This document shows positions 50,929-59,804 of a stretch of DNA of 64,000 nt, one piece after another. The translations under genes and the position numbers were made by a program. Origin of the DNA: Bacillota bacterium (GTDB taxonomy: Bacteria > Bacillota_A > Clostridia > Christensenellales > Aristaeellaceae); assembly GCA_023421735.1 (NCBI GenBank), contig JAEZSP010000012.1, positions 3,046 to 67,045 of the forward strand, written 5' to 3'. How positions within the stretch are numbered: the first letter of the stretch is position 1; each line of letters opens with the position of its first letter. Under the pieces are notes generated by a model, which saw only the letters and a list, made by a program, of their open reading frames with translations, ran no database searches and had not been told where the DNA came from.

Positions 50929-50952
50929 GAAGCCCGCAAAAAAGCGAGCTTC
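50929..50952 (-). terminator. Terminator of the serS-yhaM operon
   Basis: GAAGC.CGC/GCG.GCTTC stem around six A; on the minus strand it is followed by TTTTTT just after the yhaM stop. Confidence 0.8.
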
Positions 50953-50957
50953 TTCTT

Positions 50958-51908
50958 TTATTCTTTGTCGTCCGTTCGCCTGTACAGCTTGCGCTCCAGC
51001 GACCAGATGCGCTCCGTGAACGCGCCCGGCTGAACCGCCGCGAGCGCGCGCTGCATCTCAAACATCCGCGCGTCCAGCTGATCGATCAGGTGCAAAACCT
51101 CCGCCTCCGGGAACATCGGCGGCTTGGGGCTGCCGTACTCGGGTAAGTCGTGGTGCGAGAGGATCATGTGCTCCAGCATGATCAGTAATTCCTCCCGGAC
51201 GCCCAGCTCGTGTCCCGCGCGCGAAAGCTCCGCGACGCCCATCACCAGATGGCCCACCAGCATGCCCTCGCGCGTGTAATCGCTCACCATGCCCAGTTCA
51301 TCTGCCGCAAGCTCCGTCAGCTTGCAAAGATCGTGTAGAATCACGCCCGCGGCAAGTAGATCCGCGTCCAGCTGCGGGTAGATCGCGGAGATGGCATCCG
51401 CCGTACGCAGCATGGTCGTCACGTGGTGCAGAAGCCCGGATCGCTCCGCATGGTGCAGCTTCGATGCGGCGGGGTAGTATAGAAGCTTCGCGCCCGATTC
51501 GTCCACCCGCTTTTTCACCAGTGCGCGCAGCTGCTCATCCTGCATGGCGGCAACGCGGCTCTCGATCAAATCGAGCATGTCGTCTGCGGGCTGCGGCGCA
51601 ACGGGCGTCAAGACCGACATGTCGATGTCATCCGCCTCCGTCACTTCGCGCATCTTGTCGACGCGCAGCTGTGCCCGGCTGTTGTACTCCTGCATCATCC
51701 CGCGCACGCGCACGGGCTGTGCGATGGTCGGTGCGGGTGTGAGCGAATCCCACATCTTCGCGTTGATGTCGCCGGAGATGTCGCAAAGCGTCATGTCGAG
51801 GTATTTCGATCCGTTCTGGGAGGTTCGTTGGGTCGCGGCGCGCACGAGAAGGTACCCGTCAAACATCTGACCTTTTATCATGGTAAGAAGCTGTGGCTGT
51901 TCCTTCAT
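50958..51908 (-). CDS. yhaM: 3'-5' exoribonuclease YhaM family
   Basis: This 316-residue protein has an N-terminal OB-fold (about residues 15-95, LVRAATQRTSQNGSKYLDMTL and DISGDINAKMWD) and an HD hydrolase domain. The HD motifs are KLHHAERSGLLHHV and AGVILHDLCKL, followed by EHMILSHHDLPEYGSPKPP. YhaM trims RNA and DNA 3' ends in Bacillota. It starts on the A of the serS TGA (TGATG), so it is translationally coupled to seryl-tRNA synthetase and shares its T-box leader. Confidence 0.92.
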   Translation of the reverse strand: MKEQPQLLTMIKGQMFDGYLLVRAATQRTSQNGSKYLDMTLCDISGDINAKMWDSLTPAPTIAQPVRVRGMMQEYNSRAQLRVDKMREVTEADDIDMSVLTPVAPQPADDMLDLIESRVAAMQDEQLRALVKKRVDESGAKLLYYPAASKLHHAERSGLLHHVTTMLRTADAISAIYPQLDADLLAAGVILHDLCKLTELAADELGMVSDYTREGMLVGHLVMGVAELSRAGHELGVREELLIMLEHMILSHHDLPEYGSPKPPMFPEAEVLHLIDQLDARMFEMQRALAAVQPGAFTERIWSLERKLYRRTDDKE

Positions 51909-53191
51909 CAGTCATTGCCCCCTCGGGGAGAGATGACTTCCATGCCGCAGAACGGCCGGAGCGCCTCGGGGACGATCACGCTGCCGTCCGGCTGCTGGTA
52001 TTGCTCGACGATCGCGGGGATGAGCCGGCTCGTCGCCAATCCCGATCCGTTCAGCGTGTGCACAAATTCCGTCTTCTTCGTCTCCGTGCGGCGGAAGCGG
52101 ATGTTGCCCCTGCGTGCCTGGTAATCGCGCGCATTCGAGACGGAAGAGCATTCCTTGTATTCGTTCATGCTCGGAATCCATAACTCGATGTCGTACGTGG
52201 TCGCCATGGACGCGGAGCAATCGCCCGCCGCGAGCTTTGAAAGCTGATAATGCAGTCCCAGCTTCTCCACCAGCTTGCACGCCTTGCCGATCAGTTCCTG
52301 CAGCATGGCGTCCGAGTCCTCGGGACGCGTATAGCCGAACATCTCGACCTTGTTGAACTGGTGGCCGCGGATCATGCCCCGCTCGCTCGCCCGGTAGGTG
52401 CCCGCCTCGCGCCGGTAACAGGGCGTGTAGGCAAAAAGCCGCTTCGGAAGATCGGCTTCGTTTAAAATCTCGCCCCGGTAGAGGTTGATGAGCGCCGTCT
52501 CTGCGGTGGGGAGCATGAAGCGGAAGCTCTCCTCGTTCAAACGGTATACGTCCTCCTCGAATTTCGGGAACTGGCCGGCCGTCAACCCGCACTCATAGGT
52601 CAGCATGTGCGGGGGCAGCATAAAGGTGTAGCCATCCTTGATGTGCTCGGAGATGAAGAAGTTTAACAGCGCCCACTCCAGCTGTGCGCCCACGCCGGTA
52701 TACAGCCAGTAGCCGTTGCCGCCCATCTTCACGCCGCGCTCGTAATCAATCAGCCCCAGCCCCACGCACAGATCGACGTGGTTTTTCACGGGGAACTTGA
52801 ATTCAGGCTTCTGTCCGTATGTCTTGATGACGCGGTTGTTCTCCTTGCCGCCCGCCTGCACGTCCTCTGCGGGGATGTTTGGCAGCGAAAGCATAAATGT
52901 CTCGATCTTTTTTTCGAGCGCGGTCTGCTCCTCGTCCATCTCCTTGATGCGGTCGGCCATCCCCTTGAGCTGTGCAAGCGCCTCGGTCGCGTCCTCGCCC
53001 CGCTTTTTGAGCATGGGGATTTCCTTGCTCATGCGGTTCCGCTCGGCCTTCGTGTTTTCGTTTTCAATCAAGAGTTCGCGCCTGCGCGCGTCCCAGGCGA
53101 GAAGCTCGGTAAAATCCGCATCGTATTCGCGCTTTTTCAACGCCTCGACGATCGCCTCCGGGTTCTGGCGGATGAGATTCAGATCAAGCAT
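51908..53191 (-). CDS. serS: Seryl-tRNA synthetase
   Basis: The 427-residue class II synthetase has an N-terminal coiled-coil arm (ELLIENENTKAERNRMSKEI up to about residue 110) that holds the long arm of tRNA-Ser. The catalytic motif 2 region is CYRREAGTYRASERGMIRGHQFNKVEMF, and motif 3 is in the GSGLATSRLIPAIVEQYQ segment. It charges tRNA-Ser with serine. The start MLDLNLIRQNPEAI is standard for SerS and follows GGAGGG just downstream of the T-box terminator. Confidence 0.96.
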   Translation of the reverse strand: MLDLNLIRQNPEAIVEALKKREYDADFTELLAWDARRRELLIENENTKAERNRMSKEIPMLKKRGEDATEALAQLKGMADRIKEMDEEQTALEKKIETFMLSLPNIPAEDVQAGGKENNRVIKTYGQKPEFKFPVKNHVDLCVGLGLIDYERGVKMGGNGYWLYTGVGAQLEWALLNFFISEHIKDGYTFMLPPHMLTYECGLTAGQFPKFEEDVYRLNEESFRFMLPTAETALINLYRGEILNEADLPKRLFAYTPCYRREAGTYRASERGMIRGHQFNKVEMFGYTRPEDSDAMLQELIGKACKLVEKLGLHYQLSKLAAGDCSASMATTYDIELWIPSMNEYKECSSVSNARDYQARRGNIRFRRTETKKTEFVHTLNGSGLATSRLIPAIVEQYQQPDGSVIVPEALRPFCGMEVISPRGGND

Positions 53192-53205
53192 GCGATTTCC
53201 CTCCT

Positions 53206-53492
53206 AAAAAAAATGACGCCCCCAACGCATGCAGGGACGACGGATCGTGGTACCACCCAATTTCGAGCGGATTCCCGCTCCTCATGGCGCTGTATCGGGC
53301 GCTCCCGTGCCGCTCATCGCGGCTCACTCCGGAGTGGAACCTCATTGGCCTCGATCCATTCGCACCGCAGGCGCGCCAATCGAATCAAGATTCGGTCGTC
53401 ACGGTCGCAAACGACTTGGCTTGCGGATGGCAAACCAACCTTCCATGGACTCTCTTTCTTCGGCAAAATGAGACATTCTCCCTCATTGCGTT
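53206..53492 (-). promoter_or_regulatory. T-box riboswitch of serS, serine specifier
   Basis: On the minus strand the leader has an AGAGAGTCC..GGTTGGTTTG Stem I apex. The specifier candidate TCC (53338-53336) lies in GGTTCCACTCCGGAGTG. The T-box AATTGGGTGGTACCACG is at 53262-53246, and a terminator hairpin ends in eight T at 53213-53206, directly before the serS SD. Uncharged tRNA-Ser would turn on serS and yhaM. The T-box sequence and terminator are unmistakable; the specifier is by position. Confidence 0.9.
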
Positions 53493-53498
53493 ACTGAT

Positions 53499-53526
53499 AT
53501 TATATCCGAAATCGACCGTTTTGCAA
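53499..53526 (-). promoter_or_regulatory. Promoter of the serS T-box transcript
   Basis: On the minus strand TTGCAA (53526-53521), 16 bp, TATAAT (53504-53499), just upstream of the T-box leader. Confidence 0.7.
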
Positions 53527-53533
53527 GTCGGGC

Positions 53534-53562
53534 GCGTAGTTTTAACAAGGATTTGCTATAAT
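53534..53562 (+). promoter_or_regulatory. Extended -10 promoter of ispE
   Basis: TATAAT at 53557-53562 is preceded by TGC (extended -10); the -35 is poor. It is divergent from the serS promoter. Confidence 0.55.
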
Positions 53563-53598
53563 TCCATTCACTGGAAACGTACGGCAGGGAGGTCGCAT

Positions 53599-54447
53599 AT
53601 GCATATCGATGCACGGGCGTACGCCAAGATCAACTGGTCGCTGGACATTCTTTCAACCCGGGACGACGGTTATCACGAGCTCGATATGCTGATGCAGAAG
53701 ATCGAACTCTGCGATGAACTGCGGTTTCAGCGCGCCAAATGGCTCTCCCTCACCATCAATGGACGGCAACTGCCCGTCGGCGGCAAGAACCTCGTCGTGC
53801 GCGCAGCAACCGCGCTTTGTGCGTTTATGGGCAAGCGCTACGGCGCGCGGATCGTCCTCAAAAAGCGCATCCCCGTGCGCGCGGGGCTCGGCGGGGGCAG
53901 TGCGGATTGTGCCGCCGCGCTCGTCGCCCTCAATAAACTTTGGAACCTCAATCTCCCCATGAACCGACTCGTCGAGATCGGCGCAACGCTCGGTGCCGAT
54001 GTGCCATTTTTGATGGAGGGCGGTTTCGCGCGCGTCCGGGGCGTGGGCGAGCGCATGGAAAAGCTCGACAATCCGCCCAAAATCCCGCTCGTATTGCTCA
54101 TGCCAGCGGAAGGCCTTTCCACCGCGCAGGTTTTTGCGGAATACGACCGGATGAATCTTTCGCCCCTCGGCCTCGATCTGCCGCGCCTCGCAGACGCCCT
54201 GCGCGCACAGGACTACGATGCCTGCAAAATCCTCTCCGGAAATGCCCTCGAGGCGCCCTCCGTGCGCCTCCTCCCCGATGTGCAGACCGCAATTAATCGC
54301 CTGTACGATAACGGCGCGTACTTCGCGCGCATGACTGGCAGCGGTTCCTGCGTCTTTGGCGCGTTCCGCACCGCCGCCGAGGCCATGGCAGCCGTCGACC
54401 GCATGGGCGCGGGCATCTTCACCTGGACACTGGGAAGCGAAGGGTAA
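53599..54447 (+). CDS. ispE: 4-diphosphocytidyl-2-C-methyl-D-erythritol kinase
   Basis: The 282-residue GHMP kinase begins MHIDARAYAKINWSLDIL. It has the ATP-binding glycine loop IPVRAGLGGGSADCAAAL, LGADVPFLMEGG and the C-terminal MTGSGSCVFGAF. IspE phosphorylates CDP-methylerythritol in the MEP isoprenoid pathway, which would supply isopentenyl units for the polyprenyl synthase elsewhere in the window. The ATG at 53599 follows GGGAGG; the open frame extends upstream over the T-box region on the other strand and is not coding there. Confidence 0.95.
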   Translation: MHIDARAYAKINWSLDILSTRDDGYHELDMLMQKIELCDELRFQRAKWLSLTINGRQLPVGGKNLVVRAATALCAFMGKRYGARIVLKKRIPVRAGLGGGSADCAAALVALNKLWNLNLPMNRLVEIGATLGADVPFLMEGGFARVRGVGERMEKLDNPPKIPLVLLMPAEGLSTAQVFAEYDRMNLSPLGLDLPRLADALRAQDYDACKILSGNALEAPSVRLLPDVQTAINRLYDNGAYFARMTGSGSCVFGAFRTAAEAMAAVDRMGAGIFTWTLGSEG

Positions 54448-54698
54448 GAGATGCTGGCCCCGGACCCCGCTCGATCCGCTTTTTAGGCGTGGGTATGCTT
54501 TGTAGAAGTCGTAAAACGCCCCCCACCGCCCATCCCGTAGACTCCTCTTTGCGGGCGGAATTTGCGCAATCGATCAGATCTTTCAACCGGATCGCGTGAG
54601 GTTGGGCCCCCACGCGATCCGGTAATGGAATCTATATTTTTATCCGGCAGGGGATGTGCAAGGGCTGGCGCCCTACTTGTGCCGCGCCTCACCTCGTC
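54448..54698. other. Intergenic region with a strong hairpin
   Basis: About 250 bp between convergent ispE and the PHP gene. It contains a perfect 13-bp stem, ACCGGATCGCGTG at 54586-54598 with CACGCGATCCGGT at 54611-54623, which may terminate either transcript. No gene is seen. Confidence 0.5.
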
Positions 54699-55382
54699 TC
54701 ACATCTCCTCCACGATCTCCCCGTCGCCTGCGCGGAGCGCAGCGATCAGGTCGTTCGTGTCGCGCAGCGCATAGGGAAAGCGCATGGCGCCCTTTGCGAC
54801 GCCCGGGATCACGTGCGCATCCGAACCCGCAATCTGGATGAGGCCGTGCGCCTGCGCCACGGAGAGGGCGCGCTTGTTTTCGCGCGGGTCGTTTGTGGCG
54901 TTGTAAACTTCAAAGGCGTCCACCCGTAGCGTATCGGGCTTGAAATCGGGAATATAAAACGCCTTGCGGAATGGATGCGCGTGGACGACGAACCCTCCTG
55001 CCGCGTGTACGCGGTCGAGGTATTCGTCGCTTTTCGCATCCGCAATGTCCGGATTGTCGAGCAAAAACGCCTCGTCGAGGCCGTATGTCAGGTATTCCGG
55101 GCCGTCGGTGAACGTCTCCCAGCCTTTGAGGACGATCAACCCGATTTCGTCGCCTACCTCCTTCGCCGCACGGTATCCGGCAAAGAGGTAGTCCACCTTC
55201 TGCTCCCATGGCGTGCGCTTTGGACAGCCGATGTTCGCATTCATAAAGTGATCGGTTACAACGAGCATGTCATAACCCGCCTGCTTGCACGCATGTGCCA
55301 TGTCCCGTCCGCTCACCTGCCCGCAGGCGCTCGTCTCCGATGTGTGCAGGTGCATCTGTACATAGAATCCGTCTTTTGTCAT
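54699..55382 (-). CDS. PHP-domain phosphoesterase
   Basis: This protein of about 227 residues has the four PHP metal motifs: QMHLHTSETSACG, LVVTDHFMN, FVVHAHPFRK and IAGSDAHVIPG. PHP enzymes hydrolyse phosphate esters (histidinol phosphate, nucleotides, oligoribonucleotides) with a trinuclear metal centre. The substrate is not evident and no histidine genes are near. ATG 55382 lies one base after the phosphodiesterase stop, so it is coupled to that gene. Confidence 0.88.
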   Translation of the reverse strand: MTKDGFYVQMHLHTSETSACGQVSGRDMAHACKQAGYDMLVVTDHFMNANIGCPKRTPWEQKVDYLFAGYRAAKEVGDEIGLIVLKGWETFTDGPEYLTYGLDEAFLLDNPDIADAKSDEYLDRVHAAGGFVVHAHPFRKAFYIPDFKPDTLRVDAFEVYNATNDPRENKRALSVAQAHGLIQIAGSDAHVIPGVAKGAMRFPYALRDTNDLIAALRAGDGEIVEEM

Positions 55383-55383
55383 C

Positions 55384-56520
55384 TTAGCCTTTCCTGTCAA
55401 GCACGACCGGCACCAGCATTTCGTCGTCCGTCAGGCCGGCGTGCATGCCGATCAGTTTGTGACCTTCAATCCCGGGTACGTTGTAGGCGATGCTCGTCCC
55501 ACCGATCGCGCAGGCCACATAGTCGCCGATCAGGTCGTCGAATTTCGGATGCCGCGCCTCGCGCCCAAAAACGCCCGTCCGGTACACGTCCTCCCGTGAA
55601 AGCAGCAGGAATTCATCCCTGAATCGCTCCTTGAAGGCGCGCTCGAACGCGTTTTGCCTGTGCGGCTTCACGTAGAATGCCGTCGCACGCCCCTCGATGG
55701 ACGGGGGCAAGACGAGACAATCCATGATCTCCGGCATCCGAGAAATGTCATGTGTGGTCGAGTTGATGAGTCCGTGATCCGCCGTCACGATGAGCAGCGT
55801 GTCACAAAGCCGTGCGGAAAGCCGCCGAAGCTGATCATCCAAGTGTCTGAACTGTTGGACGGCCTCCGGCGTGCCCACGCCAAATTCATGCATGGACGTA
55901 TCCGGCTCGCCCCAGTAGGCGATGGTGTACGTGCGCTCGTCCTTTGCCGCAATCGCTGCGACCTGATCGCAGAGCCCGGCAAAGTCAGCGATGCGCAGCG
56001 TCTCGTCCGCGCCGTGCTCGCAATAGCTGTCAAACGCCATGATGCTCTGAAGCGCCACGCCGGGATCGCTCTTTCTGATTTGTTCAAAAACCGTCTCGTA
56101 GGGCATCAGCGCCACCGCGGGCTGCGGCCCCTCGATCGGACGGTGCGCATAATACGTCGTGCGCATGAACGTCACCGCATCCGTCGCGTATTCTTTAAAA
56201 TAGAGCTGCCACCCCAGCCAGCCGTGCTCGTAGGCAGACTGACCGTTGTAGTAGCTCGTGTTCGCTGCGGTCGTCGTGCTCGGAAAGATGCTCGTCACCG
56301 TCGCCGCCCGGTGGCTGCGTAGATACGAATCCGCGGAAAGCGCCCCGTCGGTCGGGATCACGCCCGAACCGTCGAGGATCACCAGCGCCACGTGCTTGGG
56401 CTTTGTCGCAAGCACGGCGTCCAATTCCGGCAGCGTCGGATAGTGTGCCTGCGCGCCAAAATGGCGCAAAATCGACGCCGTAGTCGAAAGGATCGACCGG
56501 TCGTAATTGGGAAATCTCAT
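55384..56520 (-). CDS. Alkaline phosphatase superfamily phosphodiesterase (NPP-like)
   Basis: This 378-residue protein has the nucleotide pyrophosphatase/phosphodiesterase metal site VALVILDGSG with the nucleophile threonine in FPSTTTAANTSYYNG, then YWGEPDTSMHEFG and LIVTADHGLI. It lacks a signal peptide, so it is cytoplasmic, unlike many NPPs. Its start overlaps the gltX stop (ATGA), and the PHP gene follows by one base, so both phosphoesterases are co-expressed with gltX. The substrate is unknown. Confidence 0.87.
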   Translation of the reverse strand: MRFPNYDRSILSTTASILRHFGAQAHYPTLPELDAVLATKPKHVALVILDGSGVIPTDGALSADSYLRSHRAATVTSIFPSTTTAANTSYYNGQSAYEHGWLGWQLYFKEYATDAVTFMRTTYYAHRPIEGPQPAVALMPYETVFEQIRKSDPGVALQSIMAFDSYCEHGADETLRIADFAGLCDQVAAIAAKDERTYTIAYWGEPDTSMHEFGVGTPEAVQQFRHLDDQLRRLSARLCDTLLIVTADHGLINSTTHDISRMPEIMDCLVLPPSIEGRATAFYVKPHRQNAFERAFKERFRDEFLLLSREDVYRTGVFGREARHPKFDDLIGDYVACAIGGTSIAYNVPGIEGHKLIGMHAGLTDDEMLVPVVLDRKG

Positions 56521-57968
56521 TTTTTGAGCCTTTCGATCGAAGCCGCAAGGCGCTTCATCGTCTCGCCCTTGCCGAGCAGGTACGCAACCTCGAACGCGCC
56601 GCCGGGCGTGGATTCCCTGCCCGAAATGGCAATGCGCAGCGGCCAGAGCACCTGCCCGTTCTTCATGCCCGTTTCGGGGATAAACGCCATCACCGCGTCG
56701 TGCAACTTCTCCTCCGTCCATTCGGTCACGCCTTCGAGCACGGGGAAAACGGCCTCGAGCGCCTGAAGCGCGATCTCGGGATTCGTCTTCATCTTCTTGT
56801 GCGTGTAGATCGCCTCGTCAAATTCCGGCATCTCCGCCAGGAATGACACCATCTCCGGGATCTGCTCCAATACTTCCGTGCGCGAATGCATCAGTTCGGC
56901 CAGGCGCCGGATGTCGACCTTCGCCGGGTCGAGCGCCTTCTCAAACCATGGCGTTGCAATCCGCAGGTATTCCTCAAACGACAGCTTGCGCATGTACTCC
57001 GCGTTAAACCATGTCAGCTTCACCATGTCGAAGATCGCGGGCGCCTTGTTGATTCCCTCGAGATCGAACTTTTCCTCCAGCTCCGCCAGCGTGAAAAATT
57101 CCTGCTCGCTGCGCGGGCTCCAGCCCAAAAGCGCGATGAAGTTGATGATCGCGTCCTTCAAAAAGCCGCGCGCCAGAAGATCCTCGAACGTCGGATCGCC
57201 CTTGCGCTTGGAGAGCTTGCGCGTCGCGTCCGCCATCACGGGCGGCAGGTGGATGTACTTGGGCGGCTCCCATCCATACGCCTCGTAGAGCAGGTTGTAC
57301 TTCGGCGAGGAGGGCAAATACTCCGTGCCGCGCAAGACGTGCGTGATCCCCATCGTGTGGTCGTCAATCACGTTCGCAAAGTTGTAGGTCGGCAGCCCGT
57401 CCGCCTTCATCAGCACGTTGTCGTCGAGCGTCGAACAGTCGACCTCCACATGCCCAAAGATCAAATCGTCAAAGCCCGCCTTGCCTTCGGTCGGCACGTT
57501 CTGGCGGATGACGTAGGGCTCGCCTGCGTCGAGCTTCGCCTGAATCTCCTCTTTCGAAAGATTCAAACAATGCTTGTCGTATTTAAACGTCTGTCCGTTT
57601 TTCTCCGCCTCGGCGCGCGCGTCGTCGAGACGCTCCCTGGTGCAGAAGCAGTAATAGGCATGTCCCGTCTCAATGAGCTTTTTGGCGTAGGGAAGGTACA
57701 TATCCTTGCGCTGAGACTGGATATACGGGCCGTAATCGCCGCCCACATCCGGGCCTTCGTCATAGGAAAGGCCCGCCGCGTGTATGGCGGAATAAATCTT
57801 CTCCACCGCGCCGGGCACCTCGCGCTCCTGATCGGTGTCCTCGATGCGCAGCATGAAGACCCCGTTGTTTTTTCGGGCGAACAGATAGGTGTAGAGGGCG
57901 GTGCGCAGACCGCCCAAGTGCATATATCCCGTGGGGCTGGGCGCGAAACGGGTTCTCACTTGCATCAT
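56517..57968 (-). CDS. gltX: Glutamyl-tRNA synthetase
   Basis: The 483-residue class I synthetase starts MMQVRTRFAPSPTGYMHLGGLRTALYTYL (the HIGH-like motif is in PTGYMHLGG). It carries the KLSKR form of KMSKS in RKLSKRKGDPTFED, with a C-terminal anticodon-binding helical domain. It charges tRNA-Glu. GGAGG lies 5 nt before the first of two ATGs. It follows galM without a gap and overlaps the downstream phosphodiesterase. Confidence 0.96.
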   Translation of the reverse strand: MMQVRTRFAPSPTGYMHLGGLRTALYTYLFARKNNGVFMLRIEDTDQEREVPGAVEKIYSAIHAAGLSYDEGPDVGGDYGPYIQSQRKDMYLPYAKKLIETGHAYYCFCTRERLDDARAEAEKNGQTFKYDKHCLNLSKEEIQAKLDAGEPYVIRQNVPTEGKAGFDDLIFGHVEVDCSTLDDNVLMKADGLPTYNFANVIDDHTMGITHVLRGTEYLPSSPKYNLLYEAYGWEPPKYIHLPPVMADATRKLSKRKGDPTFEDLLARGFLKDAIINFIALLGWSPRSEQEFFTLAELEEKFDLEGINKAPAIFDMVKLTWFNAEYMRKLSFEEYLRIATPWFEKALDPAKVDIRRLAELMHSRTEVLEQIPEMVSFLAEMPEFDEAIYTHKKMKTNPEIALQALEAVFPVLEGVTEWTEEKLHDAVMAFIPETGMKNGQVLWPLRIAISGRESTPGGAFEVAYLLGKGETMKRLAASIERLKK

Positions 57969-59030
57969 TTAGTCCTCCGTGCCAAAGATAAAGATCGTCG
58001 TATAGTCGTATTTCTCGCCCGCGTACAAAACGCTGTCTGGGAATTCGGGGTGGTTGATGGAATCCGGCGCAAACTGCGTCTCGAGGCACAGCCCCTCGCG
58101 CTTGCCGTAAATCCGCCCGCTCTTGCCGGGGTTCACACCCTCCAGCATGTTGCCCGCGTAGAATTGCACCGCCGGCATGTCGGTCAAAACGTCCATGGCG
58201 CGGCCCGTTTCGGGATCGCGCACCTGCGCCGCGAAGCGCATGCCGTCCTCGTTCAGATTGAAGTTGTGGTCGTATCCCTTGCCGAACTTGATCTGCTCGC
58301 AATCCGCGTCGATCTGCTCGCCGATCCTTTTGGCAGCGCGCAGGTCAAACGGCGTCTCCTCCACGTCGCGCATTTCGCCGGTTGGGATGCACTGGTCGTC
58401 GACCACGGTGAACGTATCCGCATTGATTTCGATCGTGTGGTCGAGGATGGTCTTGCCGCTCTTCTCACCCGCGAGGTTGAAATAGCTGTGGTTGGTGAGG
58501 TTGCACAGCGTATCGGCGTCCGAAACCGCCTCGTAGTGGATGATGAGGTCGTTTTCGTCCGTGAAGGTGTAGGTCACCATCGCTGTCAGCGTGCCCGGAT
58601 AATTCTCGTCCCCGTCGACGGACACGAGCTTGAGGATGAGCGAATCCTCGCAGATGCCCTCGAGGGGAATCGCAGCCCAAAGCTTTGCGTTAAATCCCTT
58701 GTCGCCGCCGTGGAGGTGGTTTTTGCCGCCCTCGTTCTTGGCAAGCTGGTAATTTTTGCCGTTCAGCGTGAAATTGCCCGCCTTGATGCGGTTGCCCACG
58801 CGCCCGATCAGGGCGCCCAGATAGCCCGCGCAGGGGAGATAGCCCGACACATCCTCGTAGCCCAGTACCACGTCCGCCAGATTGCCGTCCCGGTCGGGCA
58901 CGTAAATCGACTTGATGATTCCGCCGTAGTTTGTGATTTCAACCGATGCGCCGGATTTGTTCTTCAGTATATACAGATCGGCTTCCGCGCCGCAGGGCAG
59001 GCGTCCGAAGGATTTCTTCTGGATGCTCAT
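57969..59030 (-). CDS. galM: Aldose 1-epimerase (galactose mutarotase)
   Basis: The protein of about 353 residues is a beta-sandwich mutarotase. It has GALIGRVGNRI, the catalytic His in KNHLHGGDKGF, LTNHSYFNLAG with the second His, and the catalytic Glu in LCLETQFAPDSINHP. It interconverts alpha and beta anomers of hexoses. ATG 59030 follows AAAGGCGG; ten further codons are open upstream. It heads the galM-gltX-phosphodiesterase-PHP transcript. Confidence 0.94.
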   Translation of the reverse strand: MSIQKKSFGRLPCGAEADLYILKNKSGASVEITNYGGIIKSIYVPDRDGNLADVVLGYEDVSGYLPCAGYLGALIGRVGNRIKAGNFTLNGKNYQLAKNEGGKNHLHGGDKGFNAKLWAAIPLEGICEDSLILKLVSVDGDENYPGTLTAMVTYTFTDENDLIIHYEAVSDADTLCNLTNHSYFNLAGEKSGKTILDHTIEINADTFTVVDDQCIPTGEMRDVEETPFDLRAAKRIGEQIDADCEQIKFGKGYDHNFNLNEDGMRFAAQVRDPETGRAMDVLTDMPAVQFYAGNMLEGVNPGKSGRIYGKREGLCLETQFAPDSINHPEFPDSVLYAGEKYDYTTIFIFGTED

Positions 59031-59108
59031 GGGGATACCGCCTTTCATGAATGTTCGCAACCATCATACAACCAAACGCGCGCAATTTCAATATGAATGG
59101 GGTAAAAC

Positions 59109-59137
59109 TTGACAGCCCGCGCGCCTGAATGTATAAT
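59109..59137 (+). promoter_or_regulatory. Consensus promoter of the TSCPD gene
   Basis: TTGACA at 59109-59114, 17 bp, TATAAT at 59132-59137, a perfect sigma-A match, about 30 bp upstream of the start. Confidence 0.85.
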
Positions 59138-59169
59138 ATCTCAGAATCCATGTAAGGAATAGGGAATAT

Positions 59170-59424
59170 ATGTACAAGTACAAGACGCGCGGCACCTGCG
59201 CCTCTGCCATTGAAATTGAAACGGAAGGCGATATCGTCACGGATGTCCGCTTCATCAACGGCTGCACGGGAAACACACAGGGCGTCGCCTCCCTCGCAAA
59301 GGGAATGAAAATCGATGAAGTCATCGGACGTTTAAAGGGAATTCAGTGCCGGGGCGGTACTTCCTGCCCGGATCAACTGGCACTGGCACTTGAAAAAATG
59401 GCGGCGCAAAGGAACATGAAATGA
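59170..59424 (+). CDS. TSCPD-domain protein
   Basis: The 84-residue protein has the domain layout CASAIEIETEGD, then FINGCTGNTQGVASLAKGM, then CRGGTSCPDQLALAL. That is the four-cysteine TSCPD motif otherwise found at the end of some ribonucleotide reductases, here as a free-standing protein typical of Clostridia. It probably binds a metal. It is expressed from a consensus promoter, with two genes downstream on the same strand. Confidence 0.88.
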   Translation: MYKYKTRGTCASAIEIETEGDIVTDVRFINGCTGNTQGVASLAKGMKIDEVIGRLKGIQCRGGTSCPDQLALALEKMAAQRNMK

Positions 59425-59425
59425 G

Positions 59426-59803
59426 ATGACCGGCTCGCGCAATCCCAACAGAACAGGCGAGAGTACCGTCTCGGCGCGCGCAATCCGGGCGCTTCTTTTG
59501 TGTATCCTTCTGCCGCCCGTCGGCCTTCTCTATATGTGGCGCGCGCTCGTCTTTCCCCTGCGCGGCCGCATGTTTGTGACGCTCATCGCACTCATTGAGA
59601 CGACGCTTCTCTTCGTATGGGGCTTTTTCGGTCTCATCTCGTGGACGACCATGCCCACAACCGTCCGCCCGCTGCCCGGGTCCAGTGTCGCGGTGACCGC
59701 CGCGCCCACAAGCAATACCGCAAACGCGCTTTCCAATATTGATGAACTCATCTCGGGCGAGACCGCGGCAGCGGATGCAACGGTCGAGCCGGAAGGGAAT
59801 TGA
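59426..59803 (+). CDS. Small two-helix membrane protein, unknown
   Basis: The 125-residue product has two hydrophobic helices (AIRALLLCILLPPVGLLYMW and MFVTLIALIETTLLFVWGFF) and a Thr/Ala/Pro-rich tail (VTAAPTSNTANAL). It begins one base after the TSCPD stop and ends one base before the next gene, so it is certainly co-transcribed. No family is recognised. Confidence 0.7.
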   Translation: MTGSRNPNRTGESTVSARAIRALLLCILLPPVGLLYMWRALVFPLRGRMFVTLIALIETTLLFVWGFFGLISWTTMPTTVRPLPGSSVAVTAAPTSNTANALSNIDELISGETAAADATVEPEGN

Positions 59804-59804
59804 T

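Noticed and set aside
56886..59096. Open frame of 736 codons on the plus strand
   Set aside because: It lies antisense to gltX and galM, both certain genes. It has no SD or family resemblance, and its His/Arg/Val-rich composition is the usual shadow of a GC-rich coding strand.
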